50,658 bases of DNA. Source: Corallochytrium limacisporum. Taxonomy: Eukaryota; Opisthokonta. Below, one piece after another: positions 17,416-25,964 of the stretch. The stretch spans positions 73,136 to 123,793 of the forward strand of contig PDIP01000054.1 in NCBI GenBank assembly GCA_002811645.1, in the 5' to 3' direction. The translations under genes were made by a program, and so were the position numbers. Below the pieces are notes generated by a model. The model worked only from the letters and a program-made list of their open reading frames with translations. It searched no databases and was not told where the DNA came from. Each line of letters starts with the position of its first letter. Position 1 is the first letter of the stretch.

Positions 17416-20082
17416 TCACAGAGCCGGAAATTCACTAATCTCCGCCTGCTCTACCGTCTGTTGTCCGGTGCCCGGGTCATTGTAAGTGATGCGCAGACGC
17501 ATCTTCAAGGCAGCCCCGGACGGATTGAGGACCTTGATGCCCTGAGTAACACCACCGTTGTTCATGGCAGGCACTTCCGTACCACTGGCCGAACTGAGTT
17601 GCAGCTTGAACTGCTTGGGTACGGCTGCCTGTAAATTGTACCCAGATAGAGCACTCATGCCAGAGTTCGTGGATGTCACGTGGATCTCTGTGACGTGGGC
17701 ATTGGATGGGCTCTTGCTGCAAGCAAACTCCACTGACAGTGGACCCTTTTGGTATGCTGTGAAGGTCCCTGGATCGGTAGCAGCCGGAGCAGCAGTGGCA
17801 CCACCTGCAGGAGGCGCAGAGCCACCGCTGTTGAAGAGATCGAGAATATTTTGATTCGTAGTTGACGCAGCAGGGGCCGCCGACGAAGCCGCGGGAGCGG
17901 CTGCGCCACCGCCGCCTCCCAGGAGGTCATCCAGGCCACCATCCATGGCAGCACCGACACCACTTGGGGCATTGGAACTACCGCCCATGCCACCAGCGCC
18001 TCCCAGTAAATCGTCTAGACCGCCACCCATTGCCGCAGGCGCTGCAGCAGGCTTAGCGTCTCCGCCTCCCATACTCATACCTCCTAGTAGATCATCAAGA
18101 CCGCCACCCATGGCGGCAGGCGGAGCACCGCCACCATTTTGCGCCGGTTGGGTCGAAAAGTCGTCTCCGAGCAGGTCCAGGAGATCATCGCCTGACTTCT
18201 GAGGAGCAGAGCCCGCATCCACCTCCAGACCAGCAGCTCCTGTGTGGGGTCCCTTGGTCTTCTTCACACCGATGGCATCCTGGACGCTAAGTTCCATAGC
18301 CGGCATGCGCTCCAGCAAATTCTGCCGTAACGAACCGCCCTGGTTGTATAGTGCCAGATACTCCACGGCACGCTGCTGCAATTCTGCATCCATAGTCGAG
18401 GTGAAGCGATTGAGGATCTTCAGAGCGCTGTCCTCCACAGTAATGTCGGACAGACGCACGGTACACTTAACCACCGCATTGAGGGCGTAATCTTTGGTCA
18501 CCTGGTTTGAATAGGGGCTCGTGCAAACCTTGTAGAGCAGGTTCATCACGTCGTGGCTGCTCACCGCGGTACTGGCGTCTGGGTCGTCATCGTCGGCATC
18601 CAGGCCCTCACCGGCAACCAACAGATCCGCATACTCGCCAATAGCCCACACGGACACCTGAGCAAGTGGCTGTGATCGCTGGTCCTCGTTCAGAGAATGG
18701 AACAAGCGCTGTGTGGCGTAACCGTACAGCTGCTTTGAGGCACTGATGAGCTGGATCATACCACTCACCACGTCGTCCTTGACGTGGTTCTGTGCATTGA
18801 CCAGGACCTTGATGCATGTGTCCATGAGCCATCGTCGATTGGGAGCAAAACGACTAGCAGCAATGAAAATGTTTGACGCCAGGTAGGCTTTGAATTCCGT
18901 ATCCGCGACCTCTAGGAACAACAGCAATTCCCGCACCAGTACCCGTACATTGTCCTGGTTGATGAGCACAAATATGAGCTCCATTGCACGACGACGAATT
19001 GAGACGTCCGGATCCCGCAGACAGTCCACGATAGTGCCCCGATGGCGCTGCACGGCAGTATTGTCAATCTGTACGCAGTGCTGCAGAGTAGACAGAGCCA
19101 CAAAACGAATATTTTTGTCGTTGTTCAGCAGGAAGCGTCCGAGAATGTTGACCGCAAGTACCCGCAGTGATGAATCTGCTTCAATGCCCATGATGGTGAG
19201 CACACTCTCATAGAGGATGGCGTTGCCCACGTTTCGTGCGCTTTCCGTATTGGTGGCCACCTGGGCCAGGACATCGTTGATGATGTCGCTGGTGTCCACA
19301 TCGCCGGAGCCTAGTAGACGCAGCAAGCGCAAGATACGGACCTGCAAGAACGGATCCGTTACACCATTCACGTCGTGGTCTGCGAGATACGAGCTCTGGC
19401 TCAGGTTCTTGAGACTCCGCACTAAGTGGGGTACAGTATTCTTAAAATCTTCGGCCAACTCCAGTTGCTGCCTCAAAAACTCAGTCACCAGGGTCACACC
19501 AGTCAGCATCACTGCATGGTTCCGCTCCTGCAGCAATTCCTTCGCTCCCTCAACGTACAGATCAATCATGTCCGGCACTCTACGAATGATACGTACCGCA
19601 CACAGTGCAGCCTTCTTGCGTACGTACGGGTTCTGATGGTTGAGCAGGCCTTGTACAGCATCAGCCAGATCACGCGCCATGTCAGTTGAGCAGATCGTGG
19701 CCAACGTATTCAAGGCCAGCGAAACAACATGCTGGTTGTGACTGCCCATGTCAACCTTCAGACTGTTCGTTACCAGCAGATGCACCTCCGTCCGTTCATC
19801 AAGTAGAAGACTCACACCCAAGTAACCCACACGTTTATCAATAAAACGAGGAGACGCCACCAATTTCAGGCACTCCAGCTGGCCAAAATGGGCAGGGTAA
19901 CCGAGGAGATAAATGTACAGCAGTTTGGCAACATTTTTGCACCGACTATCATTATCCTCCTCGCGAAAAGAGGTACGGATCAGAGCAGACTCTCTCTGAA
20001 TAACCGCACGCTCCTCGGCAGCAGTTTTTGTACCTCGAATCTGACGAATCAGTTCGCGGAGTCGGACGCTAGCTCCCACCAT
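17416..20082 (-). CDS. AP1G1: AP-1 complex subunit gamma (gamma-adaptin)
   Basis: 888 residues. It is the large subunit of the AP-1 clathrin adaptor that sorts cargo between trans-Golgi and endosomes. The HEAT-repeat trunk spans about 1-600 and opens with the classic LRELIRQIRGTKTAAEERAVI. Its KRVGYLGVSLLLDE segment and repeated helices match adaptins. The hinge (605-771) holds a clathrin-box-like LLDLLGDDF at 634 and three GGLDDLLGG repeats near 656, 687 and 716, plus ILDLF near 746. The ear (772-888) opens GTFTAYQKGPLSVEF and has the gamma-adaptin ear fold pattern. The ATG at 20082 is the natural start. Length is close to human gamma-adaptin. Confidence 0.95.
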   Translation of the reverse strand: MVGASVRLRELIRQIRGTKTAAEERAVIQRESALIRTSFREEDNDSRCKNVAKLLYIYLLGYPAHFGQLECLKLVASPRFIDKRVGYLGVSLLLDERTEVHLLVTNSLKVDMGSHNQHVVSLALNTLATICSTDMARDLADAVQGLLNHQNPYVRKKAALCAVRIIRRVPDMIDLYVEGAKELLQERNHAVMLTGVTLVTEFLRQQLELAEDFKNTVPHLVRSLKNLSQSSYLADHDVNGVTDPFLQVRILRLLRLLGSGDVDTSDIINDVLAQVATNTESARNVGNAILYESVLTIMGIEADSSLRVLAVNILGRFLLNNDKNIRFVALSTLQHCVQIDNTAVQRHRGTIVDCLRDPDVSIRRRAMELIFVLINQDNVRVLVRELLLFLEVADTEFKAYLASNIFIAASRFAPNRRWLMDTCIKVLVNAQNHVKDDVVSGMIQLISASKQLYGYATQRLFHSLNEDQRSQPLAQVSVWAIGEYADLLVAGEGLDADDDDPDASTAVSSHDVMNLLYKVCTSPYSNQVTKDYALNAVVKCTVRLSDITVEDSALKILNRFTSTMDAELQQRAVEYLALYNQGGSLRQNLLERMPAMELSVQDAIGVKKTKGPHTGAAGLEVDAGSAPQKSGDDLLDLLGDDFSTQPAQNGGGAPPAAMGGGLDDLLGGMSMGGGDAKPAAAPAAMGGGLDDLLGGAGGMGGSSNAPSGVGAAMDGGLDDLLGGGGGAAAPAASSAAPAASTTNQNILDLFNSGGSAPPAGGATAAPAATDPGTFTAYQKGPLSVEFACSKSPSNAHVTEIHVTSTNSGMSALSGYNLQAAVPKQFKLQLSSASGTEVPAMNNGGVTQGIKVLNPSGAALKMRLRITYNDPGTGQQTVEQAEISEFPAL

Positions 20083-21607
20083 GTTTAGATCCCACTATGT
20101 GCGACTGTGTTTTTCTTTCGTGTTGCGTTTGTACAGAAACCCAGTCACAAAAGCAATGCAGAAATTGATCGTTTTCCCCGTTCAAATTGATCTACAAAGA
20201 CATCTTTTCCATACGTCCTGAAACGTCGGTTGAATGGTTTCGGCACTAAGTTTTATTGTTTGCCCTTGTATGCCCACGGGGAGACCGATTGACACGTGAT
20301 ATAAGCATCGCTACACAATGAGATTATTTGACACTATGCCTTGCTTCAAATACATGTCCATCATGAAATTATCACAGTGTAGAGACGTTACAAACTGGTG
20401 ATAGAGTTAAGACAATCATGACGTGAAATCGACCGAAACACACCCAGTTAGCCTCTCTCCATACAACCCGGCAAAACCCGATTAGTCTCCGAAAGGGGGA
20501 GCTTGACTCCGAACGACGGAGAAAGGGAACTGGCGCCTCCCGGGTCCCCCGCCCCGCCTTTCTCTTCAGAGGTAGTAGAGAGACCAGGGGAGCGCAGCAG
20601 CAGCAAAGTGCCCCAAACGACCGCGAGCTCTTTCTTTCCGAGTTGCCGCCCGGGAACATTGTCTGTGGCAGGCAAAGGCACAGTAGCCTTCCCTCCCGAC
20701 CGGACGCGCTTGAGAAAAAAAATAGAAAACGTTCGACCCGGGAGCTGACCGCCAAGCAAAGCCTCTCTCGGGCCGGCACACCCCCCCCTCCCCCAGCGGC
20801 CTACCCTGGGGCGGCCGAGATTCGGGCCTTGGCCAGCTTTACACATTCTTCCCCTCCACTCACACACACCCAAGCTCCACTCTGGGATACCGTAAACCAC
20901 CCCCAACCCCCTCCCGCCGTTCGTTTTCTTTGGCACAGGGAGCGACCGACAGCACCAGAAGAGACCGGGCAACTTGGGCTGGGAAGGAAGGAAGGAAGGG
21001 GGGATGGGGGGCAACTATGCACCGCGACCCCGCAGTGAAGGAGGGTTCAAAAAGCCACAACAACAACCACCCCTCCACCACCCCCCCCCGGGGGGGCGCC
21101 TTGCAAGGGAGTGACTGTGTGTGTTGGTTGTCCGACACCACAAAGCCCCGGTGGAAAGCTTAGTGCGCGGCCGGCAAAAAGAAAACAACAAAGAAAACGA
21201 ATGGCAAAACACCACCGTCGCCGGGGAAGGGAGAGGTCCCAAGAAAAAACTGAAAACGTCGGTTGGGGAGGAGAGAGGGGGGTTGCAAGAGAAAATCTCC
21301 TTCCTTATGCATAGTCAAAGTGCTTTGGACTGTGACCTGGGTTTGGTTGGGATTGGGGACGGGAGCGAGGGTGGGGAAACCAGGGACAGTGTTTTGCCTT
21401 CTGGGCCGGTCCTGGTTGGGTGGGGGGGTCCTTTTGGGGGGTGATGTGACCCTGCAATTTCCAATATGAACTGAACCCCTAAAAAAGAATTTAAGTCTCC
21501 CAGGGGGGCGGGGTCAAGATGGGGTCAAATGACACAAGGTTTTTAATCTTTGTATTGTACAGAGTGCAGTTCTTGCATTAAATGTACAATGAACCGGCAG
21601 ATCCTCT
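20083..21607. other. Spacer between AP1G and GT31 genes
   Basis: No gene is supported. The first 350 bases are ordinary sequence, probably the gamma-adaptin promoter side. From about 20450 to 21480 it is another GC-rich island, with a GGAA tract near 20982-20999, a CnGn palindrome at 21081-21096, and a segment near 21389-21420 that resembles 7188-7220. Confidence 0.55.
21081..21096. repeat. C9G7 palindromic run
   Basis: Nine C directly followed by seven G. Confidence 0.9.
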
Positions 21608-22744
21608 CTAAAACTCTTCCCGATTCTCACAGCACAGTGATGGTCGCTGAGACCAATCGTAGGCATAGCTGCGTCGTTTCAGTTCGTCGGTTCCATTCGG
21701 ACAACTCACCTCACCATTGCTGCGGGTTAACGCGTCCGCCATACCCCGCATGTCTTGTGGGCTGAGCTTGTGACGGATCAGGAACCCTTGCCGACACCCA
21801 CGTGTCTTAAATTCAGTATCAAAGCGTACATCGTGGATCCGTTTGACTGCAATTGGTGCCAACGCCGTCCCAACGGTTACATCCTCGCTGAAGAAGCGTC
21901 GGAGAATGTTCGTGTTCTGGACGATGAATTCCGCACTCTTGTAGCTGAGCGTATAGCCGCCTCCGTAGGCGTAAGGGATGTAAAAGTCACAAAGGTCATA
22001 GTTATTCTCCGCCCACTGTACATCCTGATTACCTCTGCGGGGCTCGCCCTTGCCGCTGAAGTACCCAATGTATGAGTACGGTTCATTCATACGGTCAGGC
22101 TCTTCGTGAAGACTTTTCTGAAGCGCTGGAATGTCCACGAAGGAATCATCGTCGCACTTGACCACGAACCCATAGAGATAGGTGGTGTGTGCGGTGCGGA
22201 GAGCTTCCAGAACTTTATCGGTCAGCGCCTCGTACGTGTCGTTGGTCTTGGGCAGAAGCATCATGTCCCCGTGCTCCGCATGTTCATTCTTCACGGCACT
22301 TGCGGCAGCCGACGTTAGGTCCTTGCCACCGACCACGAACAAGACATCTGTCGAGTAACCATTTGAGGGCAGAGACCACTGCGGCTTGGCCCATGTTTCT
22401 CGGATGACATCCCTTCGTTCTTTATTGCCCGCTGCACTTACTACAAGCACGACTAGGTCTTTATAGATCCGTGTGGGCCTGACTGTGTCTCCGCCAGTCG
22501 GATATGCAGTGTTCGTGCCCGTGCCACTTCCACTCGTAACGTAGGTAAGTAGACCATATGCGTACATTATCATCACCACGCCCATAACCATAAAGGCAAT
22601 AATATATGTACTGCGTTGCCGGCGCAAGGTTTGCAGGTTCTGGTTCACAAACGGCAAAGTTCCATTGAGGTTGATGGCATGTCGGCTGCGATTCTTCCCG
22701 GTGACATCAGGGCCACTGCTTCGGTACAAAGGTGAGGCTTGCAT
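21608..22744 (-). CDS. GT31 beta-1,3-galactosyltransferase, B3GALT6-like
   Basis: 378 residues. It is a type II Golgi protein with one signal anchor at about 46-68. The catalytic domain starts at about 96 (LVVLVVSAAGNKERRDVIRETW, the family's opening, in part). A metal-binding DDD sits at 198-200 in KCDDDSFV. The acceptor-side GGGYTLS follows at 261-267, then EDVTVG at 287-292. The C-terminus has QGFLIRHKLSPQDM and YAYDWSQRPSLCCENRE. That ending closely resembles what I recall of B3GALT6, the galactosyltransferase II of the glycosaminoglycan linker. Acceptor specificity is inferred from this alone. The ATG at 22744 is directly preceded by ATTTAAAT. Confidence 0.85.
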   Translation of the reverse strand: MQASPLYRSSGPDVTGKNRSRHAINLNGTLPFVNQNLQTLRRQRSTYIIAFMVMGVVMIMYAYGLLTYVTSGSGTGTNTAYPTGGDTVRPTRIYKDLVVLVVSAAGNKERRDVIRETWAKPQWSLPSNGYSTDVLFVVGGKDLTSAAASAVKNEHAEHGDMMLLPKTNDTYEALTDKVLEALRTAHTTYLYGFVVKCDDDSFVDIPALQKSLHEEPDRMNEPYSYIGYFSGKGEPRRGNQDVQWAENNYDLCDFYIPYAYGGGYTLSYKSAEFIVQNTNILRRFFSEDVTVGTALAPIAVKRIHDVRFDTEFKTRGCRQGFLIRHKLSPQDMRGMADALTRSNGEVSCPNGTDELKRRSYAYDWSQRPSLCCENREEF

Positions 22745-23246
22745 CCTTATTTAAATCTATGGAGCATGAACTCCTAACTTTTTACGTATCTCTTGCTTTG
22801 CGGCCAGCCGCTGGATCACCCCCCTTCATAGTATTCCATTTTTGAGGCTCTTTTCCGGAGGATCAAATGATCATCTTCACTTCACTGGGATGCAGTAGGC
22901 TGATTAGTCTTTGAATGCTTGCTATCAGGTGTGAACTAAGCATACTTTTCAAATACGCACAGTTTCCACTTAGTCTACGAAAATTCCTGGAACGAGTTGC
23001 TGTGGTCTGCGCAGCTGCTCCAACTTCGTACGGGTAGCTCTTGGCCGTTCGCGAAGGAGGTCCTCTGCCAGGCGCCGCGCCAGCAGAGTGGCGCCGAGAC
23101 CCCCCGGGGAGGGGGGGTTGGTGGCGGAAGGGAAGGTAGAACAAATGAAATCGGTCCCCAACGGGTACACTGCACTGAAAACTCATGAGCATGATGATAT
23201 TTCTTTATATAGAAACCAAAGACTGAGTGGGCAAAGGATCTGGTGC
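22745..23246. other. Spacer between GT31 and RBM28 genes
   Basis: 502 bases, with a C6G4 run at 23100-23109 followed by A and a G7 run. No gene is seen. It should hold the promoter of the GT31 gene and the 3' end of the RBM28-like gene. Confidence 0.5.
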
Positions 23247-25964
23247 TTACATCCACTTATTTGTACTGGCAGCCGCAATCTTCTGTCGGTAGTTGGCCAC
23301 AGAGGCGTCAAAGTTGTCGGTAGCCTCGCGCTTACGCTTCAACTTCTTCTGCCTCTGCTTGTCTAGGAGGGCGGAGTGTGTACCATCGACGACCAGCTCG
23401 GCACCCTCCAGAGCGGCCGCAAACTCGCGCTCTTCGTGGCTAACGATGCTGCCACTGCCGACTGTGGCACCCGCGGTACTCACAGCAACTTTGGCACCCC
23501 GCCGCTGCTTCGCGGACCGTTGGTTGGCCTTCGCCTCCTGGCGGGCCTTGACATCGCCAAGCAGCGGTTTTTCGTGCTTGGCCCAGGCCTGCGAGGTGCC
23601 GTTCTGTTGTTGCTGCCGTTGTGGTTGCTCAGCTTGCTGATCATCTTCGCTGGCCTTCTGCTGCCGGGTGCGCTCGCGACGTTCGCGCCGACGCTCGCTG
23701 CGGGACTTCTTTGCAGTCTTTGCCTTGTCTTTCCGCTTCTGTGCATTGGTATCATCGTCTAGTGGGATCTCCATCTCTGGTCCTTCGCCTACAGACTGAT
23801 TCTGTTTCCGCTGCAGACGTTGCACCCGGGCCTCATGAAGGCGCATCTTGCGCACGTCCTCGACGCTGAACTCAACAATGGGACGCTGCTGCGGTCCAAA
23901 CACCTTTGGATTGTTGTTCAGAGCCCGAAGTGCTGTAAGGGCATCCTCATGCTTGTTGAAGTTGACAAAGGCAAATCCCTTGGACACCAACGGGGCTTCC
24001 GCACTGGTGCGCTCTCGAAAATGGTTCAGCTTCGCAAACCTCACCCGCCGCTCCGTCTTATCAAATATGACATCCATGAAATGCTTACTCAGGCCATCGT
24101 TTTCGCCTTGATCCTTCGGAATGTTGCGTACAACAATGCGCAGGGGATTAATGTGGAAGTTTGGATCCTTAAGCTTGCGCAAGCGCTCAGCGTCGTAGCG
24201 TTGCCTGCGGCTCAGATCCTGCTCGCTTAGGCCTTTGGCTTCTAGACCTTCCGGATCGATGTGGCCCTCGACGGCCAGGTGTAGGTTGCGCTTGTCCTTG
24301 TCACCGCCCAGAGCTTGCGTCTCGTTGCGCTTCTGAATGACGTCATCAACCCGATCACGGGACACGGCATACGAAACATACACTCTGCGGCCTGCCACAA
24401 AGAATGGACCCTCAGCGGGGCCATCGTCTGCAGCGGTGGTTTGGGCATCGTCCCCAAGGGCTTCATCCGCACCAACGCCAAAGTAGCTGCCGCCTTTGCC
24501 TCCCTTCGTGGCATTGTGTCCCATGGCTTTTCCACTGCGGTAGGCATCACTTTCTGCGTTGGACTGAGCCACACATTCCTTGGCACTGCTCTTCCTCTTG
24601 AACTTGACGAATGCACTGCCCTTCGGGAGACCGGTGCGCTGGTCAATCACAATTTTTACGTCCTTGACGTCACCAAACTTCTCAAAGCATGTCTTCAGCT
24701 GGGCCTCATCAGCTTCAAAGGAAATGTTCCGCACAAACAAGGTCTTGCCATCATTTGCGTCAGTCATGGTCTTCGGATCAATGCGCTTGGGTGCTTCCTT
24801 GGCAGGCTTTGTTTTCTGCTCCCCCTCCTCCTTCGGGTCATCACCTTTCCCATCATCCTGAACATCGGCTTCTACCAAATTGTCCTCCGGTGCAGCGTCC
24901 ATTTCCGTTTGCTGTTGTTCCTTCTCGTAGTCCTCCCGCTTAATGCACCAATCCACGGCAATGGGCCTTCCAGCAATCTCCTGGGCATTTAGAGCATCCA
25001 TAGCCTGCTTTGCGTGTGAAATACACATAAATTGCACAAATCCAAATCCACGGCGCTTACCCTTGGCATCCGTCGGCATGTTGATGGGTTCACTTAGCGG
25101 TGCACCAGGCACTGCCTCCCGAAATTTCTCTTCTAGCCGCTCCGGTGTCACGGTGAAGCTCAAATTGCGTATAATTAGACGCGCCTCCTTCAGTTCTGCG
25201 GCACGCGCCTTGGCATGGCGAGACATGACATGGGCGTGGATCATTTGGCCCTTGAAAATGTGTCGGTTAAGCTTTTTCTCAGCAAGATGGGCACGGTAAG
25301 GTTCCTCATACTCCACCACAGCCGTGGCGAGGCTTGAGTCGGCATTTCCCTTGTACCCATGCTCTTTCTCCATAGTCACTTTGGCTACATCTGCAATCTT
25401 GCGCACCTTCTTGTACAGCACCTTCTGCGTCACATCCGCTGGGAAGCCACTGATGTAAACACTGCGACTGAGAAGTTCCCGCTCAGGATCTTTCTGTGCA
25501 GTTGCTCTTCCAGTTTCTTTAACGTCCTTCTGTACTAATGTGTATGCTTCTGGTGGTGCCTTGCTTGCTTCCGGGGGTTCCCCTTGTTCATGTGACCCTA
25601 CAGTATGGTCTCCGGTTTCCGCGTCAGTCTGATTATCGTGGGTCTTTACTTTCCTTCCCGGTTGCGCGGGCTTAGCTACCATCAAGTGCACCTTGCGTCC
25701 ACGAATCTCTTTGCTCTGCAGTTCTTTAACTGCGTTATCAGCGTCTTCTTTAAAAGCATATGTCACGTATCCAAACCCACGGTTAAGTGGTTGCGCTGTG
25801 TTCTTAGTCTTTTCATCATGGATCACAAAGCATCTCCGCACGGCACCGACCTCAGAGAAGATCTCCTCTAGTTCTGCAGAAGTGACATGATAATTTAAAT
25901 TGCGAACAAATACTGTCAATCCCTTTGACAGGGCCTCCTGGTCATCTATGGTATTGGAGGCCAT
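23247..25964 (-). CDS. NOP4: RBM28/NOP4-type nucleolar RNA-binding protein
   Basis: 905 residues. The RBM28/Nop4 family acts in the nucleolus in 60S assembly and pre-rRNA processing. Five RRM-like domains are visible: about 16-97 (LTVFVRNLNY...RGFGYV), 167-248, 262-340 (LIIRNLSF...RGFGFVQF), 407-535 and 608-705. The fourth is interrupted by an insertion (about 470-518) before its last strand. The linker at about 558-605 (NLHLAVEGHI...LSRRQRYDAERLRKLKDPN) is the hallmark between the last two RRMs in this family. The C-terminus is Lys/Arg/Gln-rich and basic. The ATG at 25964 gives MASNTIDD. Together with SSF1 it makes a second large-subunit biogenesis factor in the window, though the two are far apart. 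Confidence 0.92.
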   Translation of the reverse strand: MASNTIDDQEALSKGLTVFVRNLNYHVTSAELEEIFSEVGAVRRCFVIHDEKTKNTAQPLNRGFGYVTYAFKEDADNAVKELQSKEIRGRKVHLMVAKPAQPGRKVKTHDNQTDAETGDHTVGSHEQGEPPEASKAPPEAYTLVQKDVKETGRATAQKDPERELLSRSVYISGFPADVTQKVLYKKVRKIADVAKVTMEKEHGYKGNADSSLATAVVEYEEPYRAHLAEKKLNRHIFKGQMIHAHVMSRHAKARAAELKEARLIIRNLSFTVTPERLEEKFREAVPGAPLSEPINMPTDAKGKRRGFGFVQFMCISHAKQAMDALNAQEIAGRPIAVDWCIKREDYEKEQQQTEMDAAPEDNLVEADVQDDGKGDDPKEEGEQKTKPAKEAPKRIDPKTMTDANDGKTLFVRNISFEADEAQLKTCFEKFGDVKDVKIVIDQRTGLPKGSAFVKFKRKSSAKECVAQSNAESDAYRSGKAMGHNATKGGKGGSYFGVGADEALGDDAQTTAADDGPAEGPFFVAGRRVYVSYAVSRDRVDDVIQKRNETQALGGDKDKRNLHLAVEGHIDPEGLEAKGLSEQDLSRRQRYDAERLRKLKDPNFHINPLRIVVRNIPKDQGENDGLSKHFMDVIFDKTERRVRFAKLNHFRERTSAEAPLVSKGFAFVNFNKHEDALTALRALNNNPKVFGPQQRPIVEFSVEDVRKMRLHEARVQRLQRKQNQSVGEGPEMEIPLDDDTNAQKRKDKAKTAKKSRSERRRERRERTRQQKASEDDQQAEQPQRQQQQNGTSQAWAKHEKPLLGDVKARQEAKANQRSAKQRRGAKVAVSTAGATVGSGSIVSHEEREFAAALEGAELVVDGTHSALLDKQRQKKLKRKREATDNFDASVANYRQKIAAASTNKWM

